29,012 bases of DNA from a virus. Position 1 is the stretch's first letter. Each line of letters begins with the position of its first letter. This document shows, in pieces, positions 1 to 7,802 of the stretch. The position numbers and the translations under genes are program-made. The stretch is from positions 1-29,012 of the IMG/VR virus record IMGVR_UViG_3300042314_001117, one strand, 5' to 3'. The notes beneath the pieces were generated by a model. The model had not been told where the DNA came from. It saw only the letters and a program-made list of their open reading frames with translations, and made no database searches.

Positions 1-1
1 T

Positions 2-1636
2 GCTAAAGAATTAGGATATCCAATTACAATTGCTGGTCCATCAAATAATAAAAAGTTCTTTGATCATTTAGATTCTGAATTAAATAATTACGATAAATTA
101 ACCAAGCTATTTGATTTAACGGAGGAACAATTAATTAATTTATACAATGATCATTCTATATTTTTACACCCATCTGAATTAGAAGCCGGACATCCCAATT
201 TAACTTTGTTAGAAGCAATGAGTTGTGGTTTACCTGTAGTAGGTACATTTGAAGAAAAATCATATAACGGTATGATTGTAGTTGATCGCAATGTAGAACA
301 AATCAAGTCTGCTGTACAAACGATAACTAGTGATTATGACACGTATAAAAATAAAGCACTTCAATCCGCAAACGAAAATTCTTACTTCAATCGCGTGCAT
401 CAATTAATTGATTTATATGATCACTATACCGAAAGATTATTCGCCATTCGTCATATTAATGTTTATGAAAATATAAAAAAGAATGAACAAAGTATTAAAA
501 CAAAAGCTATATTTAAATATACGTTCAATGACGCAGCTAAGATAGAAGTAGACAATCCATTGGATACAGATCAAAGTTTCCACGTCACATTCTATAATAG
601 TGACGACGACACGATTAAGTACGAAACTGATTTAAAACATAATTGGTGGGGAAGTTGTAATTTTACATATTACATTCCTTATGAAATTCATATTAAAGAT
701 AATAAGACAAATGAATTGGTAGAAACTTATAAATTTAATTTAAAGAATAAAAAGGTATTGATTGAATATGAAAGTTTTTCTTTAGGCGATCAATTAGCTT
801 GGATGCCTATCATAGAACAATTCAGAAAGAAACACGAATGCGATCTTTACGTAAAATTGCCTTTAAAAAATATTTTTGAGAAAAAATATCCTAAAATTAA
901 GTTTATTGACAATAACAAATTTGTATCGGATGTATTCGCTACTTACAAATTGGGATATTATGTTGACGAAAATGGAGCAAACAATGATAGATGTAAATCT
1001 GATCCTAGAAAACAACCACTGCAAAAAATAGCAAGTGATTATTTGGGATTGCCATATGAACCAGAGTCGCCTTTGATTGATTTTAAAATCAAAGAACGAC
1101 CACTAAAGAAAAGATATGTTACTATCGCAACACAAAGTACCTGTCAAGCCAAATATTGGAATAATAAAGGCGGATGGGAAAAAGTAATCGAGTATCTTAA
1201 ATCCAAAGATTTTGAAGTAATTTGTATCGATAAACATAAAGTATTTGGTAATGGCCGGGATTGTGTCAACAATATGCCATCAAATGCGTTAGATTATACA
1301 GGAGATAAACCACTTGTGGATCGTATGAATCAGATACACCACAGCGAATTCTTTATTGGTTTACCATCTGGCTTATCTTGGTTAGCTTGGGCAGTTAAAA
1401 AGCCAGTTGTACTTATTAGTGGGTTTTCTTATCCATATGCTGAATTTGAAACTCCATATAGAGTGCAAAATCACTCAGTATGTACAGGATGTTGGAATGA
1501 TTCTTTATTTGATAAGGGAAATTGGAAATGGTGTCCAAAATCAGATAAAAAAGAAGAATTTGAATGTACCAAAGAAATAACCCCAAAGATGGTTATTGAT
1601 GTTATCGATCAATTATTAATAGAACAAAAAATTTAA
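2..1636 (+). CDS. Glycosyltransferase, GT4-like part fused to TibC-like O-heptosyltransferase part (5' truncated)
   Basis: The reading frame is open from base 2, so the true start lies upstream; 544 residues are visible. The first part ends a GT-B fold glycosyltransferase: an E-x-GHPNLTLLEAMSCGLPVV-like segment (visible residues about 61-80) matches the donor-binding region of family GT4. After a linker of about 100 residues, the second half (from about base 740) resembles the bacterial autotransporter heptosyltransferases (TibC/Aah group, GT9-related): a GDQLAW loop, a nucleotide-sugar segment around FIGLPSGLSWLAW, and a C-terminal four-cysteine pattern CxxC-x13-C-x10-C (codons at 1481, 1490, 1532, 1565). 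That pattern resembles the iron-binding finger of TibC. Those enzymes transfer ADP-heptose to serine hydroxyls. The acceptor here is unknown; a Ser/Thr-rich virion protein is a plausible guess. The gene lies just upstream of the tail sheath. Family assignment is by motif reading only. Confidence 0.8.
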   Translation, partial: AKELGYPITIAGPSNNKKFFDHLDSELNNYDKLTKLFDLTEEQLINLYNDHSIFLHPSELEAGHPNLTLLEAMSCGLPVVGTFEEKSYNGMIVVDRNVEQIKSAVQTITSDYDTYKNKALQSANENSYFNRVHQLIDLYDHYTERLFAIRHINVYENIKKNEQSIKTKAIFKYTFNDAAKIEVDNPLDTDQSFHVTFYNSDDDTIKYETDLKHNWWGSCNFTYYIPYEIHIKDNKTNELVETYKFNLKNKKVLIEYESFSLGDQLAWMPIIEQFRKKHECDLYVKLPLKNIFEKKYPKIKFIDNNKFVSDVFATYKLGYYVDENGANNDRCKSDPRKQPLQKIASDYLGLPYEPESPLIDFKIKERPLKKRYVTIATQSTCQAKYWNNKGGWEKVIEYLKSKDFEVICIDKHKVFGNGRDCVNNMPSNALDYTGDKPLVDRMNQIHHSEFFIGLPSGLSWLAWAVKKPVVLISGFSYPYAEFETPYRVQNHSVCTGCWNDSLFDKGNWKWCPKSDKKEEFECTKEITPKMVIDVIDQLLIEQKI

Positions 1637-1670
1637 AGATATAATAAATAGTTAGTTCTTGGATTTTTCA

Positions 1671-1695
1671 GTTATATTTATAAATTAAATATAAC
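1671..1695. repeat. Perfect inverted repeat upstream of the sheath gene
   Basis: Two 10-base arms, GTTATATTTA and TAAATATAAC, are exact reverse complements separated by the 5-base loop TAAAT. The repeat overlaps the TATTTATA motif at 1675-1682. It could be a symmetric protein-binding site or a weak AU-rich hairpin in the leader of the sheath mRNA. There is no T-tract of the kind needed for a terminator. Confidence 0.6.
1675..1682 (+). promoter_or_regulatory. TATTTATA motif, candidate late promoter of the sheath gene
   Basis: This is one copy of an octamer found upstream of many genes in this window. It lies 33 bases before the sheath ATG, leaving room for a leader that carries AAAGG (1700-1704, 11 bases before the start). 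TATTTATA is the reverse complement of the T4 late-promoter box TATAAATA, so its promoter role in this orientation is inferred from recurrence and position. Confidence 0.45.
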
Positions 1696-1715
1696 TTCGA
1701 AAGGATATTAATATT

Positions 1716-4700
1716 ATGCCAATAACAGAAGGCGGAAGATTCGCCCCAACACAAAATATAGTAAGCCCAGGTGTATTCACACGTGAAAATGACCTCTCCG
1801 GTCTGGCTCAAGGAGTAGCAAACATTGGAGGAGCAATTATTGCTCCATTCGCTGACGGACCAGCGTTTTTTCCAAATACAATAACCAGCGTATCCGACTT
1901 GGAAACAAGATTCGGTGTCGCTGATGGTGTGTATTATGGACCATACACAGCGAAAGAATATCTACTACAACAAGGTATAGTTACTATTGTTCGTGTAGGT
2001 GGTCTAACCGGTTACTGGCAAAAGAATCCATTGATTGTATATGCCCAACCAGGTATCTGGGACAGAAACGCTGATAAAGGAGCTATCACAACAGCTTCAT
2101 TTATGTATATTGATACTACTGACTATGTATCAAACGTTAATTATCAACAAACTAGTACCGCTGTTAACATCACTGGTTCGGCTGAAATTAAGGGTTCAGT
2201 AGGCAGTGGTATAACAGGATCAGCTACATTTACGAGAGCAACAACTGCTGAAATTTCATCATATTTAGCTACAGTCGGAAGTGTTACTGGAATCAATGCA
2301 CTTTCAGCTTCTTTGGCAACTTCATCCAGTTTGGGTAAAGTATACAAAGTTGTTTCCACAAGACATTATGAATTGTTTAGCAGCTCTGTTGTTGCCAGAA
2401 ACGGTAAAGTTGCAAAAGCGGGATCTTCAGTAGATCATTCTTTGGCCGCATTTGATTTTGATAAATCGCGTATAAGTGGTAGTGTTACTGTCGGAGGTGG
2501 TGGTTCAAGTAAGTTCAAACTAACATTTGATAGTTCAAACAATAATTACTTAACCGCATCATTTACTGCTCCAAATACATTTGGTTTGGTTTTTGCTAAC
2601 TACGGTGCAAATTCATCATTATCATTTACAACTGCGAGTTTGAGTGGTGCTGGATTGAGTTCTTCAATTCAATTGGTACAACGCATTGATATTTCGACGA
2701 TGACAATCAGTGGATCGTTGAATGTAAAATTCGGATCCGCAGCTGTAACAAGTGGTGTAACTGCAGATGACGCTGACGGTGTAGGTAAGTTAAGTGGTAG
2801 TATCTTGTACGCTAATAAAACAGTTGATATCGGTACAGTTTCTTCTGGGTTATTAGTACGTAAATTTAGTACCGCTACTCTAGCAAATGGTAATGCAAAG
2901 CCAGTTGGTACTAAATTCTTCTTGTTGACATCAAGTTTACAAGGCGCAAATATAGATGCCGAAACATCCGTGGCCACAGCATTTGATGAAAGTACAACAA
3001 CCGTTGATCTAGTAAGTTCATCTTACTTCAATGGTAATATCGCTTACAATTTATCAAACTTCAATGTAGAAGCAGGCACAACACTAACACTACAAAGTGG
3101 TAGTTTCCATTCACTACGTGGTGTTGGAAGTTGTGTAGCCGGTCTACAAGTAATAGGTGTGATAAGTGGTGACTTCGGTAAGTATAGTGGCGCATTTACA
3201 AGTCAAGACAATGCAAGCCCAGATCAATGTAATCCAGTACTAACAGGTCGTCAAAAGTTGATCTTGTCAGTATTAGCAAATACCCAAAATGCTTCTACAC
3301 AATTTAGCAATGATTATGAAGTATACGGATTCAATACCTCAACATTGAGCCAATTGACAAGTAGTACATTCCCATATAAGAATGTAATCGACCCTAATGC
3401 AAATGTTTACAACTTGGCATTAAAGTATAGTTATACAAATACAGCTGGTGGCACAAGTGCTGGTACATATGGTTACTACGACTTCAGTTTAAATGAAAAC
3501 GATAATAACTATATCAAAGACGTATTTGGTATGGATCCAACCGTTGGCAATCCTAATAAACAAGTGGCTGGTCAAAAAGTTGAAGCTGCTTACAACTACG
3601 TTCTATTCGAAGATAGCATCAAGAAGTTCGTAGCTGAAAAGACAAGTGCTTATGGATGGAAACTACAAGTAGGCACAAGCAATCTATCAGGAAGTTCAAT
3701 TGTTGGCGAACCTCTAAAGTTTGTCGATCAATATAGTACTGATTTGAATAACGGCGATAGTCAATTTAGCATCACCAATGCTTCTACCCCTTGGATCTAC
3801 AGTCAAAAGATTGCTCCATTCAAAGGTAGTGCTGATGTAGCCGCTTCACCAACTAAGTTCAAGTTGTTCAAAGTTCACACTTTGAGCGATGGCACACCAA
3901 GTAACACTAAGTTCAAGATTGAAATCAGCAACGTTAAGTTGTCTGGTACTGTCCCAGGCAGTGAATGGGGTAGTTTCACACTATCAGTACGTGCTTATAG
4001 TGATACTGATAAGAAGCCAAAGTATTTGGAAATCTATCAAAACTTGAATTTGGATCCAGAATCCGCAAACTATGTTGCTCGTAGAATTGGTAACAGATAT
4101 GCATATATCACTTATGCTGGTAAAATAATTCAATTCGGTGATTTTACCACATTAAGTAAGTATATCAGAATTGAAGCCAGTGACGTTTCTTACCCAGTAA
4201 GTTGCGTACCATACGGATTTGAATCATATAGTACACCTATTGATAGTACTGCAAGTAGTTATGTACCTGCTATACAATACAGTAAGGCAAGTATCTACGG
4301 TCTAGGGCCTGGTAAGTATCCATCAGGTACAGTATTTGGTAGTGTACCAGGTACTGACACTGAAATTCAAGCTCTATATCCAACATCTTCATTTGGTGTA
4401 GGTGTAGAAAATAACACTAAGCAATACTTCAAGCCATTGCCATACTATGGATCAACTGATAGTAATGGTGCAAATATCGACTTCGATTTAGAAGATAAGG
4501 TATGGGGTACAACAAATAGTAAATTCTATGCTCAGGGTACATACGTGAGTACAGGATCATTACTATCTCCAACATTGAGTGGTAGTATTCCAAGTGTTTA
4601 CGACGCTGTAAATGAATCTACATATGTCAGACTACGTAAGTTCGTACTTGGATTCCAAGGCGGATTTGAAGGTCAATGGCCAGCAATTCCAATCAATGTG

Positions 4701-5630
4701 GGTGGTAATATTACAGCTGGTAATACACAAGGTTTAGATTGTACAAATATCAATAGTCCTGGTAGTATCGCTTATAAGCAATCTATTGCTGCAATCGGTA
4801 ATCCAGATGAATTTGATATCAACTTGATTGTAACCCCAGGTATATTCCGTGAACAACACAGTTATGTAACTGAATTGGTTATCGATATGTGTGAAACTCG
4901 TCAAGATTGTTTCTACATTATGGATAACGTAGTGTTCCCAGCAAGCAATCAAACCGTAGGATTGATTGATGCAGCTATCAACAGTGTAGCCACAATCGAC
5001 AGTAATTATGTAGGTACTTATTATCCTTGGGTTAAGATCCTAGATACTAACACCAACAAGATTATCAATGTTCCTCCTTCAGTGGTATTACCAGCAGTTT
5101 ACGCTGCTAACGATAACTCCGCTGCTGAATGGTACGCTCCAGCAGGTCTAAACCGTGGTGGTATTGCAACCGCTGTACAAGTACTTGATCGTGTAACCCA
5201 CGGTGAACGTGATACGTTGTACGAAGGTCGTGTAAATCCAATCGCAGCATTCCCCGGTCAAGGTATCTGTGTATGGGGTCAAAAGACTCTACAAATCGCC
5301 CCAAGCGCTTTGGATCGTATCAATGTACGTCGTTTGTTGATCAACTTGAAGAAGTTTATCGCAAGTTCAAGCAACTACTTGGTATTCGAACAAAACGTTG
5401 CTTCTACAAGAAATCGTTTCTTGAGTATTGTAACTCCATACTTGGAATCAGTACAACAACGTAACGGTATCTACGCATTCCAAGTCAAAATGGACGATGA
5501 AAACAATACTCCTGACTTGATTGATCGTAATGTTCTTTACGGACAAATCTTCATCCAACCAACTAGAACTGCTGAATTCATTATTCTTGATTTCAACATT
5601 CTACCAACAGGTGCTAGTTTTAGTTCCTAA
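1716..5630 (+). CDS. 18: Tail sheath protein, gp18-like, greatly enlarged
   Basis: This is the subunit of the contractile sheath around the tail tube. The N-terminus (SPGVFTRENDLSG, then a segment with RFG and GPYTAKEYLLQQG) and the C-terminal domain (NVRRLLINLKKFI, NDVLYGQIFIQPT-like end with FIILDFNI) match the conserved insertion and tube-contacting parts of T4-type sheath proteins. The protein is 1304 residues against about 660 for T4 gp18. The extra length lies mainly between about residues 140 and 720 and is very rich in Ser, Thr, Gly and Val with a beta-like pattern, as expected for domains exposed on the outside of the sheath. The frame has no internal stop. An AAAGG lies 11 bases before the ATG. 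It is followed by a strong terminator, so the gene probably forms its own transcription unit, separate from the small genes downstream. Confidence 0.93.
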   Translation: MPITEGGRFAPTQNIVSPGVFTRENDLSGLAQGVANIGGAIIAPFADGPAFFPNTITSVSDLETRFGVADGVYYGPYTAKEYLLQQGIVTIVRVGGLTGYWQKNPLIVYAQPGIWDRNADKGAITTASFMYIDTTDYVSNVNYQQTSTAVNITGSAEIKGSVGSGITGSATFTRATTAEISSYLATVGSVTGINALSASLATSSSLGKVYKVVSTRHYELFSSSVVARNGKVAKAGSSVDHSLAAFDFDKSRISGSVTVGGGGSSKFKLTFDSSNNNYLTASFTAPNTFGLVFANYGANSSLSFTTASLSGAGLSSSIQLVQRIDISTMTISGSLNVKFGSAAVTSGVTADDADGVGKLSGSILYANKTVDIGTVSSGLLVRKFSTATLANGNAKPVGTKFFLLTSSLQGANIDAETSVATAFDESTTTVDLVSSSYFNGNIAYNLSNFNVEAGTTLTLQSGSFHSLRGVGSCVAGLQVIGVISGDFGKYSGAFTSQDNASPDQCNPVLTGRQKLILSVLANTQNASTQFSNDYEVYGFNTSTLSQLTSSTFPYKNVIDPNANVYNLALKYSYTNTAGGTSAGTYGYYDFSLNENDNNYIKDVFGMDPTVGNPNKQVAGQKVEAAYNYVLFEDSIKKFVAEKTSAYGWKLQVGTSNLSGSSIVGEPLKFVDQYSTDLNNGDSQFSITNASTPWIYSQKIAPFKGSADVAASPTKFKLFKVHTLSDGTPSNTKFKIEISNVKLSGTVPGSEWGSFTLSVRAYSDTDKKPKYLEIYQNLNLDPESANYVARRIGNRYAYITYAGKIIQFGDFTTLSKYIRIEASDVSYPVSCVPYGFESYSTPIDSTASSYVPAIQYSKASIYGLGPGKYPSGTVFGSVPGTDTEIQALYPTSSFGVGVENNTKQYFKPLPYYGSTDSNGANIDFDLEDKVWGTTNSKFYAQGTYVSTGSLLSPTLSGSIPSVYDAVNESTYVRLRKFVLGFQGGFEGQWPAIPINVGGNITAGNTQGLDCTNINSPGSIAYKQSIAAIGNPDEFDINLIVTPGIFREQHSYVTELVIDMCETRQDCFYIMDNVVFPASNQTVGLIDAAINSVATIDSNYVGTYYPWVKILDTNTNKIINVPPSVVLPAVYAANDNSAAEWYAPAGLNRGGIATAVQVLDRVTHGERDTLYEGRVNPIAAFPGQGICVWGQKTLQIAPSALDRINVRRLLINLKKFIASSSNYLVFEQNVASTRNRFLSIVTPYLESVQQRNGIYAFQVKMDDENNTPDLIDRNVLYGQIFIQPTRTAEFIILDFNILPTGASFSS

Positions 5631-5651
5631 TCTAAAGTAAATATAATAACG

Positions 5652-5684
5652 AACCCCGCTTAGAAATAAGCGGGGTTTTTTATT
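5652..5684 (+). terminator. Rho-independent terminator after the sheath gene
   Basis: A perfect 10-base-pair stem (arms ACCCCGCTTA and TAAGCGGGGT) closes a GAAA tetraloop and is followed by a run of T. It starts 22 bases after the sheath stop codon. Confidence 0.93.
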
Positions 5685-5693
5685 TGATGGGTA

Positions 5694-5701
5694 TATTTAT
5701 A
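5694..5701 (+). promoter_or_regulatory. TATTTATA motif 4 nt before an ATG
   Basis: The motif lies between the sheath terminator and the next gene, ending 4 bases before the ATG at 5706. As the first possible start signal after a terminator, it is the best candidate promoter for the 5706-7784 operon. If it acts as a -10 box, the mRNA would be nearly leaderless. Confidence 0.55.
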
Positions 5702-5705
5702 TATT

Positions 5706-5996
5706 ATGATACGACTGACTAAAATCATTGAAGATTTAACCAAACCACAAGTTAAAGAATCAATTGATCCATCCCTATTAATATTAATCGACAGAGTTAT
5801 CACTGATACCAATGTATTAGTGGTTAATAATTTGGAAATGGTAAAAAAAATGTTATCTGAAGGGACTATTGATAAAGCTAAATTGGATGTAGCATTAAGT
5901 AATTATAAGCGTTATTTTAATAGAGATAATGGTGGTACGCCTGAAGTTATACGTGGTATGACTATGCAATCTAAACTAGACCAATTAGCAAAATGA
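5706..5996 (+). CDS. Small protein with capsid-targeting-like N-terminus
   Basis: Product of 96 residues, family not recognised. It begins MIRLTKIIE-D, which fits a short hydrophobic leader ending in [LI]-x-E, the cleavage rule of the T4 prohead protease gp21. The next two genes start in the same way. The rest is charged and predicted mainly helical (IDRVITDTNVLVVNNLEMVKKML, then a Lys/Asn-rich tail). It is the first gene of a tightly packed trio and overlaps the next gene by 4 bases (ATGA), which indicates translational coupling. The inferred role is an internal head protein; no biochemical function can be read. Confidence 0.75.
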   Translation: MIRLTKIIEDLTKPQVKESIDPSLLILIDRVITDTNVLVVNNLEMVKKMLSEGTIDKAKLDVALSNYKRYFNRDNGGTPEVIRGMTMQSKLDQLAK

Positions 5997-6766
5997 TCAG
6001 TTTAACCGATTTATTATTAGAAGCCAAACTTCCTCAGAGCGAGCAAGATATGGATCTTTATGCTCGTAAATACAAAAAAACAATAGATTATTTACGTACC
6101 AAAAACAAAGTACTATTATTAACTACTAGTAATAGATGGAGTGGACATAAAGATGATATTGCTAAAAGTACACAACTTGCATTTAAAATACAAGAATTAC
6201 TTGGTAAAGAAAAAGTAACTTTGATTGATACAACCAAGTTAAACATATTTCCGTGTGAGGGTAACGTATCATCTAAATGGGGAAATCATTGTGGAACAAA
6301 AGATTCTTCATTAAAAGATAAAGAGAAAAATCCTACAGGTGATCATCGTTGCTGGGCTAGTATAAATAATAAAAGTGATGAATTATGGAAAATAAGTAAA
6401 GAATTATTTGAAAGTGATGTCGTTTTATTTTTTGCTAGTGTGAGATGGGGACAAGCCAACGGTTTTTATCAGAAATTAATTGAGAGATTGACGTGGATTG
6501 AGAACAGACATTCTACTTTGGGTGAAAGTAATATAGTAAAAGATATAGATTCAGGATTTATTGCTACTGGTCAAAATTGGAATGGAAAAGATGTTACTCA
6601 AACACAAAAAGAAGTATTACAATTTTTTGGATTCAAAACGCCAAATGAATTATTTTGGAATTGGCAATTTACAGATAATGCTCTTGATGAAACAAAGAGT
6701 TCTTACAAAAAAGCAATTCCTGTATTTGATAAAACATTTTTAAAACCATATGATAAGACTAAATAA
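5993..6766 (+). CDS. Flavodoxin-like NAD(P)H-dependent oxidoreductase with capsid-targeting-like N-terminus
   Basis: Product of 257 residues. From about residue 38 it follows the NADPH-dependent FMN reductase layout: a beta strand and loop KVLLLTTSNRWSGHKDDIAK in the phosphate-binding position, then TLIDTTKLNIFPC, and SDVVLFFASVRWGQANGFYQKLIERL, which corresponds to the segment ending in the flavin-binding loop. Cys88, Cys100 and Cys120 lie where the family often has a Cys cluster, but the spacing is looser than in iron-sulfur flavoproteins. The first residues MISLTDLLLE-A resemble the T4 capsid-targeting sequence (cleavage expected after Glu10). It overlaps the previous gene by 4 bases and the next by 17. 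The substrate is unknown. If packaged, the enzyme would act on the host immediately after DNA entry, which is inference. Confidence 0.8.
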   Translation: MISLTDLLLEAKLPQSEQDMDLYARKYKKTIDYLRTKNKVLLLTTSNRWSGHKDDIAKSTQLAFKIQELLGKEKVTLIDTTKLNIFPCEGNVSSKWGNHCGTKDSSLKDKEKNPTGDHRCWASINNKSDELWKISKELFESDVVLFFASVRWGQANGFYQKLIERLTWIENRHSTLGESNIVKDIDSGFIATGQNWNGKDVTQTQKEVLQFFGFKTPNELFWNWQFTDNALDETKSSYKKAIPVFDKTFLKPYDKTK

Positions 6767-7784
6767 TATATTAAACGAAGTAATTAGTGAAGGCGGTGTT
6801 GGTGGACATATGGCACACCCATTTGATTTTGCCGATACAGGCGCTAAATTGGTAGATGTATTTGCAAAATCAGTTAAATCTTTAAAACAAGGAGCTGGCA
6901 GTGTAAAGATTGACGGTGTTAATGCAAGTATTCGTATGGTAAACGGTCAATTTGTAATGGATCGTGGATCAGCAAAACCGCTTGATATTAAAGGAATGCG
7001 ACCTGAGGACTTACAAACAAGATTTGGAGCTGGTCATGGATTTGTCAATATAGGGGCTAAAGTTATTAATATATTCGACGCAGCAATTTCATCTACACAA
7101 ACTGAGTTAAAGACATTGGGTTTATTAGATAATCCTAATATACTATTCAACATTGAATATGTAGAGGGTCAAACAAATGTACTTGGATATGGAGAAATTG
7201 GAAACTTTTTAGCTATTCACGGGTTAAAAGAAATTAAGCCAAAAACTTTTGGTAAAGATGGAAGTGTTAAATCAAGAGAAGCTGTTGAAATACCGTATGA
7301 TAAAACAGCTATGCAATCTTATATAAACAAATTAAATGTGGTTGCTATGAAGAGTGGTTTTAAGGTATTGGGTAGTGTTGATACTACTTTCAAATCAAAA
7401 CCAAACCTAGCGAGTGTTTTGACGCAATCAGTTACGTTGTATCCCACAGGTGAAGCTGTAACTAAGTCTTTGAAAGACTGGTTAAAAGGATTACAGTTTA
7501 AAACGCCACTGATTACCCGTGAACAATTTTTAAAATCGGTTGATAGTAAAAATATCAGTCAAGATTTTGCCGGTCAAGATGTAAATAAAATAGTTAATGA
7601 TACTATTGTTTATTTAACCACAATTAAATTGGGAGACGAAATATTAAAAAATGCTACCAGTGAAATTGGCGATTTAGAAAAACACGAAGGTATAGTTGTG
7701 AGAGATTCAAGTATTTACAGTGATCCATTTAAAATTACAGGAAGTTTTATTATAAAAGGTCTTGGAAGTAAGTTTAAGAAATAA
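6750..7784 (+). CDS. Ligase-like nucleotidyltransferase with capsid-targeting-like N-terminus
   Basis: Product of 344 residues. It shows the motif order of the covalent nucleotidyltransferase superfamily (ATP-dependent DNA and RNA ligases, capping enzymes): motif I at K53-I-D-G, with Lys53 the expected adenylylation site; a motif III-like LFNIEYVEG (residues 132-140); motif IV EGIVVRD (313-319); and a motif V-like end with K328 and K336. No extra OB-fold domain is visible, so the substrate (RNA nick, DNA nick, protein) is open. It begins MIRLNNILNE-V, again [LI]-x-E. The start lies inside the 3' end of the oxidoreductase gene. In published genomes such proteins may be labelled as kinase or hypothetical; the ligase-like reading rests on motifs only. 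Confidence 0.72.
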   Translation: MIRLNNILNEVISEGGVGGHMAHPFDFADTGAKLVDVFAKSVKSLKQGAGSVKIDGVNASIRMVNGQFVMDRGSAKPLDIKGMRPEDLQTRFGAGHGFVNIGAKVINIFDAAISSTQTELKTLGLLDNPNILFNIEYVEGQTNVLGYGEIGNFLAIHGLKEIKPKTFGKDGSVKSREAVEIPYDKTAMQSYINKLNVVAMKSGFKVLGSVDTTFKSKPNLASVLTQSVTLYPTGEAVTKSLKDWLKGLQFKTPLITREQFLKSVDSKNISQDFAGQDVNKIVNDTIVYLTTIKLGDEILKNATSEIGDLEKHEGIVVRDSSIYSDPFKITGSFIIKGLGSKFKK

Positions 7785-7802
7785 ATTAAATACGTATTTG
7801 TT

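Noticed and set aside
2144-2977. Minus-strand open frames within the sheath gene
   Set aside because: They arise from the Ser/Thr-biased codons of the sheath insert read in reverse.
1716-5630. Sheath gene as an artefact of two fused genes or a frameshift
   Set aside because: One frame runs without stops, with a conserved N-terminus and C-terminus that together make one sheath fold.
7795-7802. Bacteroidota-type promoter (TAnnTTTG) before the zinc-ribbon gene
   Set aside because: The spacing within TACGTATTTG does not fit and no other gene here has this element, so it cannot be used to name a host.
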